37,881 bases of DNA from Corynebacterium kefirresidentii (lineage in GTDB: Bacteria; Actinomycetota; Actinomycetes; Mycobacteriales; Mycobacteriaceae). The translations under genes and the position numbers were made by a program. Where the stretch lies: assembly GCA_002154655.1 (NCBI GenBank), contig NGUZ01000018.1, positions 1 through 37,881 of the forward strand. The letters are read 5' to 3'. Below the pieces are notes generated by a model. The model saw only the letters and a program-made list of their open reading frames with translations. It was not told the DNA's origin and ran no database searches. Below are positions 26,980 through 33,526 of this stretch, piece by piece; positions within the stretch are counted from its first letter, which is position 1; each line of letters opens with the position of its first letter.

Positions 26980-27657
26980 TTGACCAAAGAGCCACACAAG
27001 CCAAAGCCCATCAACCTTGACGAATTGATCGCCAAGCAGCTGCCAGAAGGCATTACCTACGCCGAATATCGCGATGCTAGCAAAGATCCGCAGCACCCGC
27101 TCCACGACCCTGATAATCCGCGCCACGAGGCGTATGTGCAGGCGGAGGAGACTATGAAGAAGTCAGCTCAGACAACGAGTGAGGCGATTACAAAGATGAT
27201 GTCGAGTGAGTGGTTGGGGACAGAACACAAGCGAATCATGGACGAGGCGCAGAAGCTGGTGAAACTGCCCGTAGAGTCACTCGATGACCTGTCTAAGCCA
27301 CAGACTTTGCAGGTGGACACAAGTTTCCTCACTCAGGACCACATGGCTGACTTTGATTACGGCGACACGCTTATGGGGCGTATTGAAAAGGCTCAGGAAG
27401 CTACGGTAGCCGCCCGGCTTGAGCGAGAGAAGCGCGATGCCCAACGGCACGAGGAGCTGCGGGATATCTTGCTCACCCTGAGCACAAATGCTGTCGATCA
27501 GCGCGATGAAATAGCGAAGATGCGTGAGGGGCAGGAAATGGGCGAGAAGTGGCAAAAAACTGCGACAAAATGGGGACTGGCGATTGGAGCGTTAACGCTG
27601 GTGGCTACCCTAGCGAGTATTGGGGTAACAGTGTTCCTCGCCGTGTGGTTTAACTAA
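26980..27657 (+). CDS. Coiled-coil protein with C-terminal membrane anchor (unknown)
   Basis: The 225-aa protein starts at TTG with GAGGGGG about 4 nt upstream, only 24 nt after a solo IS end. The N-terminus is Pro/Lys-rich. Residues about 125-190 are a long charged helix (QEATVAARLEREKRDAQRHEELRDI) predicted to be a coiled coil, and about 199-224 form one strong transmembrane helix at the very C-terminus. It could be tail-anchored with the coiled coil in the cytoplasm. I do not recognise a family. It converges on the Panacea operon and may belong with it as accessory cargo. Confidence 0.6.
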   Translation: MTKEPHKPKPINLDELIAKQLPEGITYAEYRDASKDPQHPLHDPDNPRHEAYVQAEETMKKSAQTTSEAITKMMSSEWLGTEHKRIMDEAQKLVKLPVESLDDLSKPQTLQVDTSFLTQDHMADFDYGDTLMGRIEKAQEATVAARLEREKRDAQRHEELRDILLTLSTNAVDQRDEIAKMREGQEMGEKWQKTATKWGLAIGALTLVATLASIGVTVFLAVWFN

Positions 27658-27783
27658 GACGGCGAATTCTAGGAGGCGGTGAAACGCGTCTTACATTTCG
27701 GTTGACTCTAGCAAGTCCGCCAAGGCGAGGGGCTAGATGCGGCTGCTGGTCCATTCGAACAGTTAGCATTCCGCGGTACGCAG

Positions 27784-28287
27784 CTAGGCTGGAATGAGCT
27801 CCCCAGTGGCCTTGACGCGGTCCATTTCCTTCAGGAAATAGTCTTGAATCATCTGCTTTGGGATTATTTGTGCGTCTCCATCTTCTTGATGAACTTGGCT
27901 CCACGGAGTGCCTGGCAAATGGGTCAGATCAACCAGCCTAAATGCGTTGAGAGAACCGTAATCTCTCACGACCGATCGGATCAGATGTTCATCTTCCTTG
28001 TCAAGACCAACATTCGGTGCTGGGTTTCCGACGGCGAGTTTTTCGCTGTCTTCGAACCTGAAAGTTGGAGGAATGCGGACCATTCTCGCGTGTTCAGGGT
28101 AGATGTCCCGTACCACAGGTCCGAGTTTCCAGGCTTCAAAATTCTCGTCGAACAGCTGCTTTTGGCGAAGAGCGAAGCACCACCCCTGGCAGAAATAGAG
28201 GAGTTTGTGCAACTTGACTGTTTCTAATTCTCGTCCCGGGGCAAGCAACGAGATGATGTAGTTGGATACCGTTGCAGCGGTTGCCAT
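27784..28287 (-). CDS. Panacea-domain (SocA/DUF4065-like) protein, putative antitoxin
   Basis: The start is ATG 28287, 1 nt after the upstream stop and with AAGGAGG 7 nt before it; the open frame beyond belongs to the upstream gene. The 167-aa protein has the hallmark N-terminus ATAATVSNYIISLL...VKLHKLLYFCQGWCFAL, then FEAWKLGPVVRDIY, matching the Panacea/SocA-like domain. In known PanAT systems this domain neutralises diverse partner toxins encoded next to it. Here the partner is a membrane protein with a GAF-like region. Antitoxin function is inferred from the family. Confidence 0.8.
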   Translation of the reverse strand: MATAATVSNYIISLLAPGRELETVKLHKLLYFCQGWCFALRQKQLFDENFEAWKLGPVVRDIYPEHARMVRIPPTFRFEDSEKLAVGNPAPNVGLDKEDEHLIRSVVRDYGSLNAFRLVDLTHLPGTPWSQVHQEDGDAQIIPKQMIQDYFLKEMDRVKATGELIPA

Positions 28288-28288
28288 G

Positions 28289-29188
28289 TCAGTTCCCTCC
28301 TTGCCTTTCAACCATTCCAACAATGCCTTCACCATAGCTATTCCTGTAAGAAACTTTGTCCTCTTTGAATGGTTCGTTTTGTGCTACTTGCAAAGTGTCA
28401 CTAAACATCTCAGCAATTGCGGATGTCACAAGCTCGAGCTCAGCAGTGATGATATTCTTTCCTGGGAAATCGACGGTCAGTACCCCGACAGTCTTTCGAT
28501 AGCTAGTTCGTCCCTCGTTCGCCCTAATCGGTACCAATATAAATGAATGGTATTCATTCGCGTCATTGGCTGAGACAAAAAAGCCCGATGGTGGTTTCTT
28601 GATATCTTGAACGACAATCCTCTCCGAGCGACCATCTAGGGCATTGATGAAACTTAAATGATCGTCTCCCCCGTCTGCGCAAAAGTGCTCACGTGCTTGG
28701 GCTCGCGGGTTTCGTTCACCAGCGTTTTCGCGGACAAGTTCGTATCTGACCTCGCTCCTACCTTCGGGAGCAGACTTCCAATAGAGGCAGACTCTGGCTC
28801 GATTACCAATAATGTACGTAGCCTCTGTCGTCAGCTTTTGATACAAGGTCGCCTTGTCGGAACTTGATTTATTTGACCTGCTGTAGTCGTTCATGGCGCG
28901 GACACATTCGTCCACGCGCTTAACAAAACGACCAGTTGTTCCTTCTTCGACACGGTTCTTCTTCCTTTTAGCAAGCCACAGGGGGATAACTAAGAGACCT
29001 GCAACCATCAACACGACTCCCGAAACGAGGAGGCACCAGTTGACGGCACTTTGCGAAGTTACCAAGGTCGTAATTTGAGGAGCTGCCAAGATACTTCCGA
29101 ACGGTGACAAAGTTCCAGCAACCAGTTTGAGTATGAAGTCAACGTTCTGGCGCAGGCCCCCGATAGGAGGGTCGCTCAGTTTTTCCAA
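28289..29188 (-). CDS. Membrane protein with GAF-like cytoplasmic domain, Panacea partner
   Basis: The 299-aa protein starts at TTG. It has a hydrophobic region at about 18-40 and a strong transmembrane helix at about 50-72 followed by KRKKNR (cytoplasmic side). A soluble domain at about 105-280 follows, with CLYWKS...RYELVRENAGERNPR, HSFILVPIRANEG and KTVGVLTVDFPG. This looks like a GAF-type sensor: the last segment is a typical GAF strand, and similar domains act in signalling or defence effectors. Its stop lies 1 nt before the Panacea start. An IS3 end lies 33 nt upstream, so the native promoter or N-terminus may be missing. Confidence 0.65.
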   Translation of the reverse strand: MEKLSDPPIGGLRQNVDFILKLVAGTLSPFGSILAAPQITTLVTSQSAVNWCLLVSGVVLMVAGLLVIPLWLAKRKKNRVEEGTTGRFVKRVDECVRAMNDYSRSNKSSSDKATLYQKLTTEATYIIGNRARVCLYWKSAPEGRSEVRYELVRENAGERNPRAQAREHFCADGGDDHLSFINALDGRSERIVVQDIKKPPSGFFVSANDANEYHSFILVPIRANEGRTSYRKTVGVLTVDFPGKNIITAELELVTSAIAEMFSDTLQVAQNEPFKEDKVSYRNSYGEGIVGMVERQGGN

Positions 29189-29247
29189 GGTTTATTCCCA
29201 ATCACTTGTCGAATAGAAACTGTCTTGAAGTACCCCGGGTTTTGTTC

Positions 29248-30160
29248 CTAGGTATCTGCCGTATCTTCCATTATTTCTCGGGCCGGTTGATGGCTCCAAA
29301 CCTCCGGTTCAATGTCTATTGGTGTGCGGTAGCCAAGGCTGTGATGAAGTCTTGCATCGTTCCATCAATTCTCCACTCGAAGATTGCATTTTCTACGGCG
29401 ACGACATCGCTCCAAGTGGGGGTATGGATGAGCTCGTGCTTGTAGGATCCATTGATGTTCTCAGCTAGCGCATTGTCATAAGAGTCGCCTACTGATCCAG
29501 TGGACGCTGCGATTCCAAGCTCGGCAGGATGTTTGGTATAGACGATGCTCACATACTGTGAGGCGTGGTCAGAATGGTGAACCAAACCTGCAGTTTCTTT
29601 GGCACTGCTAATCACCTGGTTGAGCGCCGGTAGCGGCAGCGCTTGAAGTGCGCACCGAATCAGTCAGTGTTTAATCGACAATCCTTCGGGAGTATACGTC
29701 GGTCACGAATGCGGTGTACACGAGTCCTTTTCGTGTTTGTACGTAGGTAATGTCTGGCCCCCTCAGCCGGATAGGCCCAGCGGCTTTGAACTCTCGACCA
29801 ACTAGAGCTGGGCGTAGGTCTGGCCCCTTGGGTATGCAGGTGGTTACAGGTGCCCCGCCTTTGCCTTTGCCAGACAGTCCGGCCGTACGCAGCAATCTAG
29901 CAGTCTGCTCTCGGTCGATAGCGATTCCTTCACGGACAAGCGCGTGCCGTATCTTCCGCACACCATAGGTATCAGCGTGAGTGTGGCGAAGGTGCTCAAG
30001 AAAAGCAGCGTCATGAAGTCTGCGGGCACTCATGCCACGAGCTTTGGATTGGCGGTAACCAAGCGAGGTAATGAAAGCCACCTTTGCGATTGTTCTTCAA
30101 CGTCGCACACATTAACTTGAGTGAGAATCGATTCGGATACTCATCAATGAATCGGATCAT
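29248..30160 (-). pseudogene. IS3-family transposase OrfB, multiply frameshifted
   Basis: The ATG at 30160 overlaps the orfA end, as in programmed -1 frameshift elements. The protein starts MIRFIDEYPNRFS and shifts frame near 30083 (RKGG to FITSLGYR). It then has an in-frame stop at 29671 after DVYSRRIVD, shifts again, continues in VHHSDHASQY...STGSVGDSYDNALAEN, and shifts once more near WND.RLHHSLGYRTP. DDE motif segments are recognisable, but the gene cannot make an active enzyme. Confidence 0.85.
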
Positions 30161-30289
30161 TCTTTAACGTTGTGGGTCGAGTTCTGACGTGAAAAGCCGA
30201 GGCTGCTTTCAGCAATTCATTGGTGCCTCGAAGCTCTTGGTTTTCACGACGCAGCTTGGCCACCTCTGCAACACGATCTTCGGGCAAAG
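30144..30289 (-). pseudogene. IS3-family OrfA, C-terminal fragment
   Basis: The remaining 48 codons read LPEDRVAEVAKLRRENQELRGTNELLKAASAF, the leucine-zipper end of IS3 OrfA. The N-terminal helix-turn-helix half is absent, replaced by the IS481-type repeat at 30290. Confidence 0.8.
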
Positions 30290-30336
30290 TGTGAAGTCTC
30301 GAGACGTCGACCGGAACGATGTCTCGAGACTTCACA
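30290..30336. repeat. 47-bp inverted repeat made of IS481-type ends
   Basis: Arms TGTGAAGTCTCGAGAC (30290-30305) and GTCTCGAGACTTCACA (30321-30336) are perfect 16-bp inverted repeats around 15 nt. The right part is identical to the right end of the IS481 remnant at 30967 and is also followed by the 15-bp tRNA duplicate. Confidence 0.88.
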
Positions 30337-30351
30337 TGGTGCCCCAGAGTG
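30337..30351. repeat. 15-bp duplicate of the tRNA-Arg 3' end (target duplication)
   Basis: TGGTGCCCCAGAGTG here is identical to 30968-30982, the last 15 nt of the tRNA-Arg gene. It sits immediately before the left IS481 end, fitting the 4-15 bp duplications reported for IS481 elements. Confidence 0.8.
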
Positions 30352-30377
30352 TGTCTGGTTCCATGACATCGTTCCGC

Positions 30378-30500
30378 ATGTCTTATGAGATCGTTCCGGT
30401 TTGTCCTGCGGGAATGTCTCGTTACATCGATCCGGCAGCACGATTTTGGGCGGGAGTGCCCCGCGGGGGTGAACCGGCATGTCTCGAGACATAGTTCCGC
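30378..30500 (+). repeat. Degenerate 22-mer repeats in the IS481 left end
   Basis: Units at 30378-30399, 30414-30435 and 30479-30500 share ATGTCT....(A/G)ATCGTTCCGG-like sequence, with a fourth partial unit inside 30352-30376. They are likely transposase-binding sites. Confidence 0.7.
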
Positions 30501-30512
30501 CATGCTGAATAA

Positions 30513-30930
30513 GTGGAGAACAACTCAAAACCCGCCCCAAAAATCATCATTGAAACCATGCTTGCTACAGGCATGTCTCAAGCTGAAACAGCCGAGCACT
30601 TCAACATCAGCACCAGATGGATCCTGACACTTCAAGCCCGCTACCGAGAAGGCGGAATCAAAGCTCTAGAACCACGCTCTAAACGCCCTCACTCTAATCC
30701 TCGAACACCCGACCCCAGCACTGTTGACCGCATCCTAGAACTGCGCCAGAACTTCACGCAGATGGGACGGCAAACCAATCACCATGGTCTGCATCGACAA
30801 CCGCGTAGACATCAAAATAGCCGCCACCGGGGCACAACTCGCCGCTTACACACTCACCGAAGAAAAAATCTATTTCAACAAGAAGGACAACGAACTTGAC
30901 CCCAACGGGGCAACTGAAAACGAAAAATCT
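30513..30930 (+). pseudogene. IS481-family transposase with internal deletion
   Basis: From GTG 30513 the first 78 codons give the helix-turn-helix N-terminus (KIIIETMLATGMSQAETAEHFNISTRWI, RYREGGIKALEPRSKRPHS) up to RILELRQ. After a junction near 30748-30765 the sequence resumes in another frame as KPITMVCIDNRVDIKIAATGAQLAAYTL, the C-terminal tail. The DDE catalytic core is absent. Confidence 0.75.
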
Positions 30931-30967
30931 CGAGACATCGACCGGAACGATGTCTCGAGACTTCACA

Positions 30968-31043
30968 TGGTGCCCCAGAGTGGATTCGAACCACCGACAC
31001 CGGCTTTAGGAGAGCCGTGCTCTATCCCCTGAGCTACTGGGGC
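30968..31043 (-). tRNA. tRNA-Arg (anticodon CCT)
   Basis: The minus strand folds as a full cloverleaf of 76 nt including an encoded CCA. The acceptor is GCCCCAG/CTGGGGC, the D stem GCTC/GAGC, the anticodon stem CGGCT/AGCCG with loop CTCCTAA (anticodon CCT), and the T arm GGTGG-TTCGAAT-CCACT. It decodes AGG, a rare arginine codon in such genomes. An IS481 end abuts its 3' CCA, and its last 15 nt are duplicated at 30337-30351, so the gene itself is intact. Confidence 0.95.
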
Positions 31044-31113
31044 GGGGTTGCGTGTGCAACTTGGCTAATCATAGCAGTGGGGCAGGGGCGCCCCGAAATG
31101 GCTGGGGCTTGGA

Positions 31114-31395
31114 TTAGCTCTCGGCCAATTCCTTCTGCTTATTGCGCACGGAGGAAGCTGGTGGGTTGGTTTCGTGGGTGCCGTCGGAGTAGAGGACGGT
31201 GGGGATGATGCGGTTGCCGTCGTTGACGGATTCGATCCAGGCGTTGATGTCCTCGGTGTTGTCGGCCTCGACGTCGACAAGCTCGTACGGGGTTTCGGTG
31301 CGGTCAAGGTTCTTGATGAGCTTGGCGCAGAATGGGCACCAGTCGGCGTAGAAGATGGTGACGTCGGAGTTGGTTTCTGGGGTGGCAACAGACAT
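31114..31395 (-). CDS. Glutaredoxin-like protein (mycoredoxin type)
   Basis: The 93-aa thioredoxin-fold protein has the redox motif C20-P-F-C23 in FYADWCPFCAKL, followed by the cis-Pro segment NRIIPTVLYSDG. This form is the mycoredoxin/glutaredoxin-like family, which uses mycothiol in actinobacteria to reduce mixed disulfides. It is cytoplasmic. Its start overlaps the folA stop by one base (TAATG), so it is the last gene of the cysQ-thyA-folA operon. Confidence 0.87.
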   Translation of the reverse strand: MSVATPETNSDVTIFYADWCPFCAKLIKNLDRTETPYELVDVEADNTEDINAWIESVNDGNRIIPTVLYSDGTHETNPPASSVRNKQKELAES

Positions 31396-31925
31396 TAGGC
31401 TGCATCCTTTCGGTCGTAGGTTAAAAAGCGATATTTTATGGGGAGATCGCTGGCTTCTTGGTCGGGTAGGGCGAGGTGCCCCTTGTCGGAGGTGAGCCAG
31501 TCGGTGCTGTGGGCGAGGCCGAATTCCTCGGGGATTTCGGGGGCATAGATGGATTTATCGCCGTAGGTGTTTCCGATATTGACGCCCATGAGGGTGACCT
31601 CAATGCGGTCAACCTGATCCAAGGTGGCGGAGTAGATTTGGCCGCCGCCGATGACCCAGGCGTCGGAAAGCGGGGGCATAGCGGTGATGACGTGGGCGCC
31701 GGCGGACCACTGGCCGGGTGCGCGGGAGGAGAGCACGTAATTCTCCCGGCCGGGAAGGGGGCGGAACTTAGGGTTGAGGGACTCCCAGGTTTTGCGGCCC
31801 ATGATGACCGGCGCGCCCATGGTCACGTCCTTAAAGTGCTTGAGGTCTTCCGGCACGTGCCAGGGCATTTGCTCGCCATCGCCAATGATTCCGTCCAGGG
31901 ACTGCGCCCAGATTGCGCCCAACAT
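31395..31925 (-). CDS. folA: Dihydrofolate reductase
   Basis: The 176-aa enzyme reduces dihydrofolate to tetrahydrofolate with NADPH. The N-terminal LGAIWAQSLDGIIGDGEQMPWHVPEDLKHFK carries the PWH and acidic substrate-binding residue region. VIMGRKTWESL and AWVIGGGQIY are the usual cofactor motifs. The final beta strands (RFLTYDRK) are complete. It is coupled with thyA by a one-base overlap, sensible because thymidylate synthase produces the dihydrofolate it recycles. Confidence 0.96.
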   Translation of the reverse strand: MLGAIWAQSLDGIIGDGEQMPWHVPEDLKHFKDVTMGAPVIMGRKTWESLNPKFRPLPGRENYVLSSRAPGQWSAGAHVITAMPPLSDAWVIGGGQIYSATLDQVDRIEVTLMGVNIGNTYGDKSIYAPEIPEEFGLAHSTDWLTSDKGHLALPDQEASDLPIKYRFLTYDRKDAA

Positions 31926-32728
31926 TAAACGGATACCTGCGCCTTGATGGTGGGGTGGGGATCGTAGCCCTCAATCTCAAAGTCGGCGAAGTCATAGGAG
32001 AACATGTCTTCCGCCTTGTGCAGGTTGAGCTGCGGGTACGGGCGCGGCTCGCGGGAAAGCTGCTCTTTGACCTGCTCCACGTGGTCGTTATAGATATGGC
32101 AATCGCCGCCGGTCCAGATGAGCTCGCCCACCTTGAGCCCGGCCTGCTGGGCAAACATGTGGGTCAGCGCCGCATAGGAAGCGATATTGAAGGGAACGCC
32201 CAGGAACATATCGGCCGAGCGCTGGTAGACCTGCATGGATAAGGTGCCATCGGCCACGTAGAGCTGGAAGAGCAAGTGGCAGGGCATCAGCGCCATCTTT
32301 TCCAGCTCCGCGACGTTCCACGCGGAAACCAGGTTGCGGCGCGAGTCCGGATTGTTCTTGAGCGTATCGAGCGCCTGCTGAATCTGGTCAATGTGCTGGC
32401 CATCCGGGGTGGGCCAGGAGCGCCACTGCACGCCATAGACCGGGCCTAGCTCGCCATTGTCATCCGCCCACTCATTCCAGATACGTACCTTGTTATCCTG
32501 CAGGAACTTGATATTGGACTCGCCTTTGAGGAACCACAAAAGCTCGCCCAATACCGCGTGGAAATAGACCTTCTTGGTGGTCAGCAGCGGGAAAGACTCG
32601 GCCAGGTTATAGCGCAGCTGCGCACCGAAAATGGAGCGCGTGCCGGTACCGGTGCGATCGCCTTTGGGAGTGCCGGTCTCTAGGACCTTTCGCAGCAGAT
32701 CCTCGTATGGGGTCTCAATCATGGGCAT
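31925..32728 (-). CDS. thyA: Thymidylate synthase
   Basis: The 267-aa ThyA starts at ATG 32728 (a second ATG at 32722 is equally possible), 4 nt after the cysQ stop. It makes dTMP from dUMP with methylene-tetrahydrofolate. Key segments are [24 protein letters not shown], the active-site Cys150 in [12 protein letters not shown], and [17 protein letters not shown] and GDCHIYNDH for dUMP binding. The open frame runs 100 codons further upstream but that part lies in antisense to cysQ. Confidence 0.96.
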   Translation of the reverse strand: MPMIETPYEDLLRKVLETGTPKGDRTGTGTRSIFGAQLRYNLAESFPLLTTKKVYFHAVLGELLWFLKGESNIKFLQDNKVRIWNEWADDNGELGPVYGVQWRSWPTPDGQHIDQIQQALDTLKNNPDSRRNLVSAWNVAELEKMALMPCHLLFQLYVADGTLSMQVYQRSADMFLGVPFNIASYAALTHMFAQQAGLKVGELIWTGGDCHIYNDHVEQVKEQLSREPRPYPQLNLHKAEDMFSYDFADFEIEGYDPHPTIKAQVSV

Positions 32729-32732
32729 TAGT

Positions 32733-33491
32733 TTAGAAGCCGCCGTTCTCCGCGGCAAAGGCCTGGGCATGCTCCAAGATTTCATCCTTGAGCTCGGGGC
32801 GGCAGATGAGGATATCCGGGATGAAGGTGTCCTCATTATTGAACCGGATTTCGGAGCCATCGAGGCGGCAGCAGTGCAGACCTGAGGCTTGGGCGACGCC
32901 CACCGGCGCGGCCTGATCCCACTCGTACTGGCCACCGGCGTGGATATAACCGTCATAATCGCCGAGCAGCACGTGCATTGCCTTGGCACCGGCGGAGCCG
33001 ACGCCCACGACTTCATAGCCCATTTTCTCCGCAATATAGCCGGCAACCTTGGGCGGGCGATTGCGGGAGACGACGAACTTCTTAGACAGCGGGCCGGTGA
33101 CCGCCCGAACGTCCGAGGATTTGAAGGTAACGCCGAGATCCGGCAGGCCCACCGCCGCGTGGATCGGGATGCCGTTTTCTACTAGGGCGATGTGCACGGC
33201 CCAGTCCTGGCGGCCGGTGGCAAATTCCTTGGTGCCGTCGAGCGGATCCACGATCCACACGCGGTCCTTCTTCAAGCGGGCAAGGTCATCGGAGGCTTCC
33301 TCAGAGAGCATGCCGTCCTGGGGGCGGTGCTGTTCAAGCACGCGGGCGATCCATTCTTGGGCGGCTTCATCGCCGGCGTCGCCAAGCGAAAGGCCCCGTA
33401 GCAGGCCACCATTGCGCACGCCTTTAAGGATCTCGCCGCAGCCCTGGGCGAGGGAATTGGTCAGGCGGGAATCAGAAATCTCGACGGTCAT
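32733..33491 (-). CDS. cysQ: 3'(2'),5'-bisphosphate nucleotidase CysQ
   Basis: The 252-aa protein of the inositol monophosphatase-like family starts at ATG 33491 (GTG 33500 is possible). Metal-binding residues are visible in LSEEASDD (about 62-69), DPLDGTKEF (82-90) and the C-terminal [16 protein letters not shown]. It hydrolyses PAP/PAPS by-products of sulfate assimilation. It is the first gene of the operon and diverges from lhr with 35 nt between start codons, so promoters must overlap. Confidence 0.93.
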   Translation of the reverse strand: MTVEISDSRLTNSLAQGCGEILKGVRNGGLLRGLSLGDAGDEAAQEWIARVLEQHRPQDGMLSEEASDDLARLKKDRVWIVDPLDGTKEFATGRQDWAVHIALVENGIPIHAAVGLPDLGVTFKSSDVRAVTGPLSKKFVVSRNRPPKVAGYIAEKMGYEVVGVGSAGAKAMHVLLGDYDGYIHAGGQYEWDQAAPVGVAQASGLHCCRLDGSEIRFNNEDTFIPDILICRPELKDEILEHAQAFAAENGGF

Positions 33492-33526
33492 GGTGCCCAC
33501 ATTACAACGCGGACTAGAGTGTGGGC

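Larger units (their letters stand above)
29221..30289 (-). mobile_element. Decayed IS3-family element, 5' end lost
   Basis: The right terminus is TGTCTTGAAGTACCCCGGGTT at 29221-29241. The element reads on the minus strand with orfA and orfB remnants in the usual overlapping arrangement, interrupted by frameshifts and stop codons. Its orfA side is cut off at 30289, exactly where an IS481-type end begins, so the IS481 insertion or a later rearrangement removed the left part. Confidence 0.85.
30352..30967 (+). mobile_element. Internally deleted IS481-family element
   Basis: The left end TGTCTGGTTCCATGACATCGTTCCG and the reversed right end (TGTGAAGTCTCGAGACATCGTTCCG on the minus strand) form imperfect 25-bp terminal inverted repeats. 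The element is 616 bp, far shorter than a complete IS481, because the transposase lacks its catalytic middle. It is flanked by the 15-bp duplication of tRNA sequence and carries repeated ATGTCTCGAGACATCGTTCCG-like units near its left end. It could still be mobilised by a full-length copy elsewhere. Confidence 0.8.

Noticed and set aside
30144..30503. 119-aa intact minus-strand protein
   Set aside because: Only its last 48 codons are IS3 OrfA; the rest reads through IS481-end sequence.
30337..30982. att sites of a tRNA-integrated island
   Set aside because: The 15-bp repeat flanks an IS exactly and no integrase is present, so an IS481 target duplication explains it better.
30784..31032. 82-aa ORF running into the tRNA
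   Set aside because: It is the transposase C-terminal remnant reading on through the terminal repeat and tRNA.
32729..33046. N-terminal extension of thyA
   Set aside because: Antisense-like Ser/Pro-rich sequence inside cysQ; ThyA normally begins at the PYEDLL segment.
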